Shown in pieces: positions 24,881 to 33,043 of a stretch of 64,000 bases of DNA. Position numbers and translations under genes: made by a program. The notes beneath the pieces are model-generated. The model made no database searches and was not told where the DNA came from. It saw only the letters and a program-made list of their open reading frames with translations. The stretch comes from Alkalicoccobacillus gibsonii (GTDB lineage: Bacteria; Bacillota; Bacilli; Bacillales; Bacillaceae_D), in assembly GCF_016798245.1 (NCBI RefSeq), contig NZ_JAEUZA010000001.1, positions 604,221 through 668,220 on the forward strand. The letters run 5' to 3'. The stretch's first letter is position 1, and the number at the start of each line of letters is the position of its first letter.

Positions 24881-25405
24881 ATGCGTTTAGAAAACAAAAA
24901 GATCGTAGCAGTTGTAGATGAAGAGTTTGAAGACCTGGAATTATGGTACCCCATTTTACGTTTGCAAGAAGAGGGAGCTACTGTTGATTTAGTTGGAGAA
25001 AAAGCAGATCATACGTATACAGGAAAATATGGTGTCCCTGCTACAACTAAGTTCTCATATGATCAAGTGGAGGCAGCAAATTATGATGCGATCCTCGTGC
25101 CAGGTGGCTGGGCGCCAGATAAGTTAAGACGGTTTCCTAAATTACTTCAAATTGTCCGAGAAATGGATCAAGACCAAAAAGCCATTGGTCAAATCTGTCA
25201 TGCAGGTTGGGTTCTAATTTCTGCCGGTATCTTGAAGGGTAGAAAGGTGACAAGCACACCTGGGATTAAGGATGATATGGAAAATGCAGGAGCCACATGG
25301 TTTGATGAGGCAGTTGTTATTGATGGCCATCTAATCTCAAGTCGTCGCCCGCCTGATTTACCGCCTTATGCGAAAGCATTTGCCGACTACGTAGCAAAAA
25401 ATTAA
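24881..25405 (+). CDS. DJ-1/PfpI family protein
   Basis: The 174-aa protein belongs to the DJ-1/PfpI class I glutamine-amidotransferase-like fold. The nucleophile elbow is QICHAGW with Cys106; an acidic patch DEEFEDLE near residues 13-20 supplies the conserved Glu; LVPGGWAPDKLRR is the PGG loop. Relatives in Bacillus (YfkM, YraA) are general stress proteins, and members are reported as glyoxalase III/deglycase-like or peptidase-like enzymes. Which activity applies here is not decidable from sequence. It follows the repeat element and precedes rnz by 25 bp. GGAGTTTGGTAGG lies upstream of the ATG; TATACT (24843-24848) is a candidate -10. Confidence 0.88.
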   Translation: MRLENKKIVAVVDEEFEDLELWYPILRLQEEGATVDLVGEKADHTYTGKYGVPATTKFSYDQVEAANYDAILVPGGWAPDKLRRFPKLLQIVREMDQDQKAIGQICHAGWVLISAGILKGRKVTSTPGIKDDMENAGATWFDEAVVIDGHLISSRRPPDLPPYAKAFADYVAKN

Positions 25406-25430
25406 TAAATGAAAGTGGAGAATACGGATC

Positions 25431-26357
25431 ATGGAGTTTCATTTTCTTGGTACCGGAGCGGGGGTTCCCTCGCTCCAACGAAATGTAAGTAGTTTAGCGA
25501 TTCGTTTTTTGCAGGAAAAAGGCGTTCAATGGTTATTTGATTGTGGAGAAGCGACACAGCATCAAATGATGAAGTCAGCCATCTCACCTTCAAAAATTGA
25601 TCGAGTCTTTATCACTCATTTGCATGGTGATCATATTTACGGACTGCCTGGTTTTCTTGGAACACGTTCCTTTCAAGGTGCTACAAGTCCTTTAACTGTA
25701 TACGGTCCTGCTGGCCTTGAGTCATTTATTAAAACCGCTTTAACCGTATCAGGTACGTATCTCAGATATGATCTAGACATCATTGAAATATATGATGGCC
25801 AAACAATTGATGCGGGGTTTGCAACAGTTTCAGTTTGTGGATTGAAGCATACGATTGAAAGCTATGGTTTTCGAATTGAAGAGAAAGATAAAGCTGGTGA
25901 GTTGGACGTAGGTAAGCTGCAAGCGTTACAGGTTCCACCAGGTCCTATCTATCAAAAGATTAAACTTGGCCAAACGGTTATGCTTGAAGATGGTCGCTCG
26001 ATTGATGGGACTGAATTTATTGGACCTACACGTAAAGGTCGGGTCGTTGTTATTGCAGGAGATACGCAACCAACGGATGCTATGGTGGAATTTGCAAACG
26101 ATGCTGATGTGTTAGTACATGAAGCTACCTTTCGAAGTGGATTAGAGGAGAACGCACATGAATTTGGGCATTCCACGATTCAAGATGCGGCTAGTGTGGC
26201 AACTCGTTCGAATATACGTCAACTGATTTTAACGCATATTAGTTCCCGTTATTTAAACGAAGAAGAAGCATTTACTGAAGAAGCTATCACTAGTTTTAAA
26301 CAAACATGGATTGCAACTGACTTATCCATATTCCATTTAGAACGAATCCACAGGTGA
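25431..26357 (+). CDS. rnz: Ribonuclease Z
   Basis: RNase Z cuts the 3' trailer of tRNA precursors lacking encoded CCA. The 308-aa metallo-beta-lactamase protein has the zinc motif THLHGDH (His63-His68), an N-terminal FLGTGAGVPSLQRN loop, a PGPIYQKIKLG exosite-type stretch, and later GDTQPTD, HEATF and LTHISSRY that complete the metal site. Length matches bacterial short-form RNase Z. It is first in, or part of, a run of closely spaced plus-strand genes (rnz, thioredoxin-like, brxA, redoxin). Confidence 0.95.
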   Translation: MEFHFLGTGAGVPSLQRNVSSLAIRFLQEKGVQWLFDCGEATQHQMMKSAISPSKIDRVFITHLHGDHIYGLPGFLGTRSFQGATSPLTVYGPAGLESFIKTALTVSGTYLRYDLDIIEIYDGQTIDAGFATVSVCGLKHTIESYGFRIEEKDKAGELDVGKLQALQVPPGPIYQKIKLGQTVMLEDGRSIDGTEFIGPTRKGRVVVIAGDTQPTDAMVEFANDADVLVHEATFRSGLEENAHEFGHSTIQDAASVATRSNIRQLILTHISSRYLNEEEAFTEEAITSFKQTWIATDLSIFHLERIHR

Positions 26358-26385
26358 TGAATGTAAGCTTGTAGGAGGAATAAGA

Positions 26386-26715
26386 ATGATTGAACGTAGT
26401 ATAGAAGAAATCACACGCTGCATTGAGAGCAAAGAAGATGTCATTGTATTCATTCAAACGCCTTTATGCGGAACATGTAAGTACGTGTCAAATATGCTTC
26501 AAATTCTTGAAGAATCATATGAACAGCTGACAATCAACCAACTTAATATTAATCAATATCCCGCTTTTGCACAAATGTGGCAGATTAAGAGCGTTCCTTG
26601 CTTGCTTGTATTTCAGAAGGGGCTTGGCGTAAAGAGGCAATATTCGTTCCCATCCATTGCGGATGTATACAACATGCTTAAGCCCTATATTTTAATACAA
26701 ACAACTAATAATTAA
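26386..26715 (+). CDS. Thioredoxin-like protein with CGTC active site
   Basis: The 109-aa thioredoxin fold has a dithiol active site Cys28-Gly-Thr-Cys31 (PLCGTCKYV) and the cis-proline loop as SVPCLLVFQKG. It lacks a signal peptide, so it is cytosolic. It is similar in size to Bacillus YusE/YtpP thioredoxin-like proteins. The extra cysteine beside the cis-proline (VPC) is unusual for thioredoxin itself. It is 14 bp upstream of the bacilliredoxin gene, suggesting a joint role in thiol repair. GTAGGAGGAATAAG precedes the ATG. Confidence 0.85.
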   Translation: MIERSIEEITRCIESKEDVIVFIQTPLCGTCKYVSNMLQILEESYEQLTINQLNINQYPAFAQMWQIKSVPCLLVFQKGLGVKRQYSFPSIADVYNMLKPYILIQTTNN

Positions 26716-26729
26716 AGGAGAGTGACAGC

Positions 26730-27170
26730 ATGTCGATGCATTATGATGAATATATGAAACAAGTCGTTATACCAATGAGAAAAGAACTAACGGAAAATGG
26801 ATTTAAAGAGCTTCTTACAGACGAAGATGTTGAATCGTATATGGAGAAAGCGGAAGGTACAACACTTGTTGTAATTAACTCAGTTTGTGGGTGTGCAGCA
26901 GGACTAGCGCGTCCATCTGCCGTCACATCCCTTTTACACGATCATACACCGGATCACTTGGTTACAGTATTTGCTGGACAAGATCGAGAGGCAACTGCAA
27001 AAATGCGCTCTTACCTAACAGATGTTCCACCTTCGTCGCCATCTATGGCTTTACTTAAAGGGAAAGAATTAGTTCACTTCATTCCTAGAGAACAGATTGA
27101 AGGACAGGAGCCTGAAACAATTATTCGTAATTTAGCCCTTGCTTATAATGAGCATTGTCAAGAGGCTTAA
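26730..27170 (+). CDS. brxA: Bacilliredoxin BrxA (YphP/YqiW family)
   Basis: BrxA removes bacillithiol from S-bacillithiolated proteins. The 146-aa product has the hallmark CGC motif Cys53-Gly-Cys55 in NSVCGCAAGLARP, along with the family blocks EGTTLVVINS, TVFAGQDREATAKMR, PPSSPSMALLKGKE and VHFIPREQIEG. Presence implies that the organism makes bacillithiol. The ATG follows AAAGGAGAG. The next gene starts 2 bp after its stop, so the two are surely co-transcribed. Confidence 0.96.
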   Translation: MSMHYDEYMKQVVIPMRKELTENGFKELLTDEDVESYMEKAEGTTLVVINSVCGCAAGLARPSAVTSLLHDHTPDHLVTVFAGQDREATAKMRSYLTDVPPSSPSMALLKGKELVHFIPREQIEGQEPETIIRNLALAYNEHCQEA

Positions 27171-27172
27171 TC

Positions 27173-27592
27173 ATGAAGCAAGCTCCAACCTTTTCATTAA
27201 AACACGCGTTAACAAATGAGGAATACTCATTATCATCCTACTTGGGCAAGTCCGTCATGCTGACGTTTTGGACAAGCTGGTGTCCAGATTCAAGAGTGGA
27301 TCTTGCTCTTAAGCAAAGACTTTATCAATCAATGGATCATTCTAAACTTGAGATGCTTATGATTAATGTAACAGGAAGAGAACGAATTGAACATGTAGGT
27401 GATTTTGTGAAGGAGCAGGGATACACATTTCCCGTTTTGCTTGATGATGGACGAATCGTTTATGATCAATTTGAATGTGCAGGTGTTCCAACAACAGTAC
27501 TTATCGATGCAAGTGGCCAAATTATAGCTACTTTAGGAGAACAAGCGACATTTCAAGATGTAACAAATGGACTTGCTACCTTACTTAAATAA
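27173..27592 (+). CDS. TlpA/AhpC-type redoxin with CPDS motif
   Basis: The 139-aa cytosolic protein has a TlpA/peroxiredoxin-like thioredoxin fold: KQAPTFSLKHALTNEEYSL, then FWTSWCPDSRVDL with Cys37 and Ser40 in place of the second CxxC cysteine. GVPTTVLIDASGQI carries the cis-proline. A single active-site Cys suggests a peroxiredoxin- or bacilliredoxin-partner role rather than a dithiol oxidoreductase; this is inference. The ATG at 27173 is preferred to 27155, which lies inside brxA. Only AGAGG, inside the brxA end, is available as ribosome site, so coupling is likely. Confidence 0.8.
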   Translation: MKQAPTFSLKHALTNEEYSLSSYLGKSVMLTFWTSWCPDSRVDLALKQRLYQSMDHSKLEMLMINVTGRERIEHVGDFVKEQGYTFPVLLDDGRIVYDQFECAGVPTTVLIDASGQIIATLGEQATFQDVTNGLATLLK

Positions 27593-27608
27593 AAAACCAT
27601 TAAAAAAG

Positions 27609-27652
27609 CGGCAAATGATTCAATTCATTGAATCATTTGCCGTTTGTGTTTT
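27609..27652. terminator. Perfect 16-bp hairpin after the redox operon
   Basis: CGGCAAATGATTCAAT (27609-27624) pairs perfectly with ATTGAATCATTTGCCG (27627-27642), then TTTGTGTTTTC. The 3' part (27627-27654) is almost identical to 24582-24609 inside the repeat element. Confidence 0.88.
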
Positions 27653-27706
27653 CTTAATCAATTGGATTAGCTCGAGCTCAAAGGCTTGTCCTTAAATAAG
27701 CGAGAT

Positions 27707-28429
27707 TTATGGACGTACCCCATAAAAGATGACTGTACCAAGCTGCTTTAAGTTAGGGTAAGCACTTTGGCGATAAAGCTCAACAACATGCTCGCGGTTA
27801 TAAGGAACGCGGTTTAAATGAAAGCGATGCCTACCTTCCTCTACATCTACAACAAGGTACGATGCAAGTGGATGACCGTCAAATGGAAGGCCAACACTAC
27901 CTGTATTAACAACACTTTTTCCATGTAATGAACGAACATAAGGAATATGCGTATGTCCATAGATATAAATATCAGCTTCGTCTTTTTGCATGATCTCATT
28001 TTCAATAGCTTCAGTGTCATCGACATTTACCACATCGTATAAACTCGAAGGTGTAGCATGAAATGCATGAATGATCGAATCAAGTTCATCTAGAACTAGC
28101 TCTATAGGAAGGTTCTTTAAGTATGTGAGATCTTCTTCGGACAAACGCTGTAATGTCCAGTTTCGTTCTTCGTTTAATAGTTCTTTAACTTCCTCAGGGA
28201 AATCGCCATCGCGGAATCCATCTGTTAACCATTCATCGGCGTTTCCTTTGATCACTTCTGCATTGTTTAATCCTTGGATTAATTCAAGAACGCGTTTGGG
28301 CTCTGGTCCTCTAAAGCAGAGGTCACCCAGTATGTAGATCTTATCAATTTCTTGTTGATTCAATTCATTTAAAACGGCCTCAAGCGCGGTCGCGTTTCCA
28401 TGAATATCTGATAAAAAAGCAAGTCTCAT
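27707..28429 (-). CDS. Calcineurin-like metallophosphoesterase
   Basis: The 240-aa protein has the metallophosphoesterase motifs in order: DIHGN (near 8-12), GDLCFRGPEP (near 36), GNADEW (near 63), HAFHATP and GHTHIPYV. These bind two divalent metals. The family includes YfcE-like phosphodiesterases and diadenosine tetraphosphatase-like enzymes; the substrate is not apparent. No signal peptide, so cytosolic. GGAGGT is 9 nt before the ATG. It is divergent from the CvfC-type gene and convergent with the redox operon. Confidence 0.88.
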   Translation of the reverse strand: MRLAFLSDIHGNATALEAVLNELNQQEIDKIYILGDLCFRGPEPKRVLELIQGLNNAEVIKGNADEWLTDGFRDGDFPEEVKELLNEERNWTLQRLSEEDLTYLKNLPIELVLDELDSIIHAFHATPSSLYDVVNVDDTEAIENEIMQKDEADIYIYGHTHIPYVRSLHGKSVVNTGSVGLPFDGHPLASYLVVDVEEGRHRFHLNRVPYNREHVVELYRQSAYPNLKQLGTVIFYGVRP

Positions 28430-28508
28430 TGTATTACCTCCTTTTTTTTATAGTGTAACAGAGTTTCCAAAAAAAAGCGTGTACAAACCTGTAGCCTAAG
28501 GGGCTTCA

Positions 28509-28538
28509 TTGTTCCATCTCAACAAAATATGTTAAAAT
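28509..28538 (+). promoter_or_regulatory. Sigma-A-like promoter before the CvfC-type gene
   Basis: -35 TTGTTC (28509-28514), 18-bp spacer, -10 TAAAAT (28533-28538); 34 bp upstream of the start codon. Confidence 0.5.
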
Positions 28539-28572
28539 CAGGCTGTATAGCGTGTAGAAGGAGGAAGCAATC

Positions 28573-29694
28573 ATGAAAATTATTTCAATCGAACCAACAC
28601 CTAGTCCAAATACGATGAAGTTAATTGTAAGTGAGCATTTGAAGGGTGGGTCAAAAAATACATACAACAAATCAAATTACGAGGATGCACCTGAGGTCAT
28701 TAAAGAAATGTTTAAAATAGAAGGGGTAAAATCTGTCTATCATGTCGCTGATTTCCTTGCGATTGATCGTCACCCAAAAGTTGATTGGAAAACGATCTTA
28801 CCTAAAGTGCGAGAAGTTTTCGGAGAAGAGGGAAAAGCTGATTCCGATCAACAAGCTTCACTTGATGGGTTTGGTGAAGTAACAGTCCAACTTCAATTGT
28901 TTAAAGGAATTCCGATGCAAATTAAATTAACGGATGGAGAACAAGAAGTAAGACAAGGACTACCTGATCGTTTTGCACAGGCAGTAGCTACTGCTCAAAA
29001 GCCTGAGGATAATGTAGTTATGGAGAGAAAATGGCAGGATCATGGTGTTCGCTACGGTGACTTACAAACCATTGCTACCGATGTTGCAGATGAAGTATCT
29101 GCTGCTTATTCAGATAAACGGTTAGATGCACTCGTTAAGCAAGCGACATCAACTGATGAAGCTGGGTCAACAGCCTTTTTAGACCGTTATAAAGTAACAC
29201 TTGAGATGCTGGATGTAGAAGATTGGCGCGAACGCTATGCTGCGCTTGACCAAATGGATCCAAAGCCATCAGATCTACCAGTACTTGAAAAAGCTTTGCG
29301 AGATGAAAAAGCGTCGATTCGCAGATTAGCGGTTGTTTATATTGGAATGCTAGAAGAGGAAGAGATTTTGCCTTACTTAGTAGAAGCACTGAACGACCCA
29401 TCGATTACAGTGAGACGGACAGCAGGAGACTGTGTATCTGATTTAGGTGACCCGGCTGCCACTCCGGCAATGATCGAGTCCCTTCAAGATAAAAGTAAGC
29501 TTGTTCGTTGGAGAGCAGCGATGTTTTTATACGAAGAAGGGGATGAAACAGCAATTGAGGCATTAAAAAAAGCTGAATCTGACCCTGAATTTGAAGTAGC
29601 TCTTCAAGCAAAAATGGCCTTGGAGCGAATCGAAGGCGGCGAAGAGGCAAAAGGCTCCGTATGGAAACAAATGACGGAAGCGCGTAATCAATAG
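28573..29694 (+). CDS. ypgR: CvfC/YpgR-type protein: Nfu-like N-terminus plus HEAT repeats
   Basis: The 373-aa protein starts with an Nfu/NifU N-terminal-like domain (about 1-85: EPTPSPNTMKLIV, GVKSVYHVADFLAIDR) that lacks the CxxC of iron-sulfur scaffolds. After a middle region come HEAT/armadillo repeats from about 215 to 355 (SDLPVLEKALRDEKASIRRL, LPYLVEALNDPSITVRRTAG, TPAMIESLQDKSKLVRWRAA). This matches B. subtilis YpgR and Staphylococcus CvfC (conserved virulence factor C), of unknown biochemical role. It heads a run of four tightly spaced genes. AAGGAGGAAG precedes the ATG. Confidence 0.85.
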   Translation: MKIISIEPTPSPNTMKLIVSEHLKGGSKNTYNKSNYEDAPEVIKEMFKIEGVKSVYHVADFLAIDRHPKVDWKTILPKVREVFGEEGKADSDQQASLDGFGEVTVQLQLFKGIPMQIKLTDGEQEVRQGLPDRFAQAVATAQKPEDNVVMERKWQDHGVRYGDLQTIATDVADEVSAAYSDKRLDALVKQATSTDEAGSTAFLDRYKVTLEMLDVEDWRERYAALDQMDPKPSDLPVLEKALRDEKASIRRLAVVYIGMLEEEEILPYLVEALNDPSITVRRTAGDCVSDLGDPAATPAMIESLQDKSKLVRWRAAMFLYEEGDETAIEALKKAESDPEFEVALQAKMALERIEGGEEAKGSVWKQMTEARNQ

Positions 29695-29705
29695 GAGGAA
29701 GAAAC

Positions 29706-29930
29706 ATGTCTACAGAAGAGAAGCTATTAAAGGAATTTGAAGAGAAACAAATGACAGACCTGATCGAAATGATGGAAGATGCTAAATCTGGTCATTTAAA
29801 GGAAGTGGAGCTCGTTGAATCCATTGGACTGCTTTACGATCAGGAATTAAATCAACTGCTACTTACCTGGTTAAAAGAACAAGGAGTTGAATTGATTTAC
29901 GTCACAGATGATGAAGAGGACGAAGAGTAA
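29706..29930 (+). CDS. Small sigma-70 region 1.1-like acidic protein
   Basis: The 74-aa acidic helical protein has no membrane span. Its C-terminal half, TWLKEQGVELIYVTDDEEDE, closely resembles region 1.1 of Bacillus SigA (FLGEQGVELISENEE), and the preceding GHLKEVELVESIGLLYDQEL fits the helix pattern of that domain. No other sigma regions follow. Region 1.1 normally masks the sigma DNA-binding surfaces and occupies the RNA polymerase channel, so a stand-alone copy could act as an RNA polymerase or sigma modulator; that is inference. AGGAGGAAG lies before the ATG; the stop overlaps the ydbS ATG by one base. Confidence 0.7.
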   Translation: MSTEEKLLKEFEEKQMTDLIEMMEDAKSGHLKEVELVESIGLLYDQELNQLLLTWLKEQGVELIYVTDDEEDEE

Positions 29931-30406
29931 TGCGTGAGGAACCCACACAGCGACTTTCAAAACAGTCCATTACGATTTGGCGAATTCAACGTAGCTTGGA
30001 AGGGATCATTCTCGTTCTTTTGCCAATTATTTATGGTGTGGTCTTGCAATATTTAGATTGGCCAGTTTGGATTTTGACGATACTTATTGCGGTTCTAGTT
30101 CTATATTGTATCGCCTTTATCTTTATCTGGCCTCCTATTCAATGGAGACGATTTCGTTATCAAGTCCTTGATCAAGAAATTGATATTGTACAAGGTGTGC
30201 TTATTGTCAGGCGTACGCTCATTCCGATGACTCGCATTCAGCATGTAGAAACGGAACAGGGCCCGATTTTGAGACGCTATAAGATGGCTTCTGTAGAAAT
30301 TCAGACCGCAGCGACAACGCATCGTATTCCTGTACTGCCAATCGAAGAAGCTGATCAATTACGTGACCAAATTGCGCGGTTAGCGGCGGTGGCAATCGAT
30401 GAATAA
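29930..30406 (+). CDS. ydbS: YdbS-like membrane protein with bacterial PH domain
   Basis: The 158-aa protein has two membrane spans (about 22-42 and 47-70) followed by one bPH2 (formerly DUF304) domain: YQVLDQEIDIVQGVLIVRRT, then IPMTRIQHVETEQGPILRRY. This is the YdbS family, always paired with YdbT. The B. subtilis homologues are linked to resistance to some bacteriocins and are under SigW control; no SigW promoter is visible here. The start overlaps the previous gene's stop (TAATG), and the end overlaps ydbT by 8 bp, so all are one operon. Confidence 0.9.
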   Translation: MREEPTQRLSKQSITIWRIQRSLEGIILVLLPIIYGVVLQYLDWPVWILTILIAVLVLYCIAFIFIWPPIQWRRFRYQVLDQEIDIVQGVLIVRRTLIPMTRIQHVETEQGPILRRYKMASVEIQTAATTHRIPVLPIEEADQLRDQIARLAAVAIDE

Positions 30407-31874
30407 CGTAAAGCGACTTCATCCTTCAGCGATGCTTATTTCTTTTCTCGCCGCAGCGAAAAGCTCGATCATACCGATCATTGGAACAGTTGTAATAGGA
30501 TTTGCAAATTCAAACCCTTTTTTAAAGTATGTCTGGATCGCTATTATAGCCTTTTCATTACTGAGCTCTTTTTTAAGTTGGGTAACGTTCTATTATAAGT
30601 TAGAAAACGGAGAACTCTACATTCAAAAAGGAATTTTTGTAAAAAAGAAACGTTATATTCAACGGCAGCGCGTCCAAAGTATCGATGTGAAAGCAGGCGT
30701 TCTGCAACGAGTATTTGGAATGGTTGGCGTGGATATTGAAACAGCTGGAGGAACGTCTGAAGCAGAGGCTCACTTAAGCGCTATTACAAGAGAAGAAGCA
30801 GAAGTGATTCGAAAAGAATTGTTAGGTAAAGCGACAAGTCGCTTACATTCAAACGATGAGCTTGAAGGTTCTGAAGAAACGGAAGAGAAACAGACGGAAG
30901 TAGCAGGTCCCGAACTCACCTGGAAATTAGGGACGGAAAGGCTCATTGCGGCAGCTCTAACATCGAGTGGGGTCGGACTAATTTTCTCGGCAGTAGGTGC
31001 GTTATTCACTCAATTTTATCAATTCATTCCGAATGTATGGTTAGATGAATCGTTTGGATTTGTGACTAGTGCAGGGTTATCAACCATCTTAGCCATTACA
31101 GGTATTGTTTTTTTGGGTTTGCTTGTCTCTTGGGCCATATCCAGTGTAATTACGATTATAAAGTATGGTGGATTTCAGATTGAGCATTATGGTACAGAAC
31201 TTGTTATTACAAGAGGACTACTTGAGAAGCGCCAATTGACGTTACAAGTCAATCGAATTACAAGTGTGCGACTTGTACGTAACCTCTTGCGCCAGCCACT
31301 TGGTTTTGTGTCTGTCTATGTTGAAAGTGCAGGCGGAGGATCTAAGGATGAACAAGCATCCACATTACTCATTCCATTACTCAAAGCCTCTGAGCTTCAA
31401 GAAATTCTGGCAGATATTTTACCAGACTATTCATTTGAACGTGTGTATCATCCGCTACCGATTCGAGCGCTATGGAAGATGATGATTCAAGCGTTCATTG
31501 TACCAGCAGTTGTCACTGGAATCGTTTCTTATTTTTTCTTTCCTTATGGATTATTTGGGCTGCTTTTGCTAGGAATCACCATACCATTTGCTTGGCTTAC
31601 ATATAAAGCAGGTGGATCAGGTGCAGGTGCTGATTATATGTGGCTAAGGTATCGCGAAATCAGTTTAATTGAAGTGATTGCACCAAGGTGGAAAGTGCAA
31701 TCAGCTGAGAAACGAGTGTCCGTGATACAGAAACTTCAAGGCCTGTCTACATTTCAAGTTACTGTCCAATCAAGTTTGTCAGGAAAATCGTTTAATTTAG
31801 GTAACATGACCCATTCACAAGCAGATCAACTGCTTGATTGGTATTCTTATTCAACCAAAAAGGATGAGCACTAG
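30399..31874 (+). CDS. ydbT: YdbT-like membrane protein with three bPH2 domains
   Basis: The 491-aa protein carries membrane-span pairs near residues 14-60, 185-255 and 370-410, each followed by a bPH2 module. The modules are YIQKGIFVKKKRYIQRQRVQ (first), LVITRGLLEKRQLTLQVNRI (second) and WLRYREISLIEVIAPRWKVQ (third). Shared R-x-Q-x-V/I motifs mark the repeat. It matches B. subtilis YdbT (493 aa), partner of YdbS. Probable role: a membrane complex involved in envelope protection. Translational coupling with ydbS is indicated by the 8-bp overlap. Confidence 0.9.
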   Translation: MNNVKRLHPSAMLISFLAAAKSSIIPIIGTVVIGFANSNPFLKYVWIAIIAFSLLSSFLSWVTFYYKLENGELYIQKGIFVKKKRYIQRQRVQSIDVKAGVLQRVFGMVGVDIETAGGTSEAEAHLSAITREEAEVIRKELLGKATSRLHSNDELEGSEETEEKQTEVAGPELTWKLGTERLIAAALTSSGVGLIFSAVGALFTQFYQFIPNVWLDESFGFVTSAGLSTILAITGIVFLGLLVSWAISSVITIIKYGGFQIEHYGTELVITRGLLEKRQLTLQVNRITSVRLVRNLLRQPLGFVSVYVESAGGGSKDEQASTLLIPLLKASELQEILADILPDYSFERVYHPLPIRALWKMMIQAFIVPAVVTGIVSYFFFPYGLFGLLLLGITIPFAWLTYKAGGSGAGADYMWLRYREISLIEVIAPRWKVQSAEKRVSVIQKLQGLSTFQVTVQSSLSGKSFNLGNMTHSQADQLLDWYSYSTKKDEH

Positions 31875-31888
31875 GCTCATCCTTTTTG
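31857..31888. terminator. Bidirectional terminator after ydbT
   Basis: AAAAAGGATGAGC (31857-31869) pairs perfectly with GCTCATCCTTTTT (31875-31887); the ydbT TAG lies in the loop. It also faces the convergent gene at 31901. Confidence 0.9.
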
Positions 31889-31900
31889 TGTAGACTTATT

Positions 31901-32899
31901 TTATTTTGAAAAAGCATTAGAATAGAACACAACAGAGCGTTTACCTGCATCTGTCGTAAATTCAAAGCGATCATAGATTTCATCTTCTTTATCTTTAAAT
32001 AAAGTCCGTTCGAAATGATGTTGAACAAGCACATAGTGATCAGGAGCGGTAAATGTTAAAAAACTAACTCCTTTAAATGAAGTTGTGTCCTGACTACCAA
32101 GTAATTGGTGAAGAAGGGCATTGTGACAATGAACGAGGTCATCTTCGGACATATTAAAAGATGATAAGCTATGTTTAAATGCCTGCAAGGCAGCAGGTTC
32201 TAGTTCATGCTTCCAAATATAAAACGGATTAAACTGCTGCTCATCCATATAAAAAATGTCGCCTTCTTTAGCTGTGAAACGCTGACCTTCGTGACTGACA
32301 AAGATTCCATTCGATTCATATGTCCCTTTATACCAAGAGGAGTGATGATTCCATGTGAATTCGAATGTCGATCCGGATAATGGTAGGATCTCACCGTGGT
32401 CATTAATAAAATAAAAGGAAGACTCATTTGATTGTAGTGTGTATTTTGCCAAAGATTCTGAAGGAGCTTCGGTTGGCTTTTGACTTCGATCAGCCCGTTG
32501 CTTCATAGGTTTTAGTTTATTCATATACTGCTCAAGAGTAAGCAATAATTGTTCTTTTCCATTTGGATTTTTTTTGAGTTTTTGATACATTGTACGCAGC
32601 CCTGAAGCAATAGATTGAGAGAATGTCTCCTGTTCCATATCTGTTGGGGCTAGCTCAATTTTTTGACCAGGTACAACGGTCACTTGTGATTCTTTAAATT
32701 TCATTTTGTTCACATTAATTTGGCCTTCAGTAAACATACTTTCTGGTAAAGACAAAACTGAATCAATTCGAACTTCGCCCTTCCAAGGTCGTTTCGGTTC
32801 AGTAATGACATGAAGTAATTCGCCAATGTACGTTCCATCCAAACCTTCATCTACAATAACTGTTTTTCCTATTGCTTTGTGTGCCTGTATCCGATCCAT
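31901..32899 (-). CDS. Unknown cytoplasmic protein, probably DUF2777 family
   Basis: The 332-aa protein has no signal peptide or membrane span. The N-terminal 80 residues look like a small beta-barrel (GKTVIVDEGLDGTYIGELLH, RPWKGEVRIDSVLSLPE). A charged helical linker (about 100-145) and a C-terminal beta-rich domain (FYFINDHGEILPLSGSTFEF, KGVSFLTFTAPDHYVLVQHH) follow. This arrangement resembles the Bacillus-specific DUF2777 family, from memory and not confirmed. ATG 32899 has AAGGTGAGG upstream and is preferred to the GTG at 32911. It has its own unit between two terminators. Confidence 0.6.
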   Translation of the reverse strand: MDRIQAHKAIGKTVIVDEGLDGTYIGELLHVITEPKRPWKGEVRIDSVLSLPESMFTEGQINVNKMKFKESQVTVVPGQKIELAPTDMEQETFSQSIASGLRTMYQKLKKNPNGKEQLLLTLEQYMNKLKPMKQRADRSQKPTEAPSESLAKYTLQSNESSFYFINDHGEILPLSGSTFEFTWNHHSSWYKGTYESNGIFVSHEGQRFTAKEGDIFYMDEQQFNPFYIWKHELEPAALQAFKHSLSSFNMSEDDLVHCHNALLHQLLGSQDTTSFKGVSFLTFTAPDHYVLVQHHFERTLFKDKEDEIYDRFEFTTDAGKRSVVFYSNAFSK

Positions 32900-32997
32900 G
32901 GCCACCCTCACCTTTTCAACACGTTAATACGTACGTTTTTTCCGTTTCTAAGTATAGTCTATTATGACAAGTGAAAGCCAAATTCGCAAGAGAGAAC

Positions 32998-33041
32998 AAA
33001 AAAAACACGATAAAGCCTTAAAGGATAATCGTGTTTTTTTC
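32998..33041. terminator. Terminator after the TelA operon
   Basis: AAAAACACGAT (33001-33011) pairs with ATCGTGTTTTT (33028-33038). A and T runs flank both sides; it ends the leftward telA unit. Confidence 0.88.
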
Positions 33042-33043
33042 TG

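Noticed and set aside
28573-28830. Possible iron-sulfur scaffold function from the Nfu-like N-terminus
   Set aside because: The CxxC needed to hold a cluster is absent; the region is Nfu_N-like only, followed by HEAT repeats.
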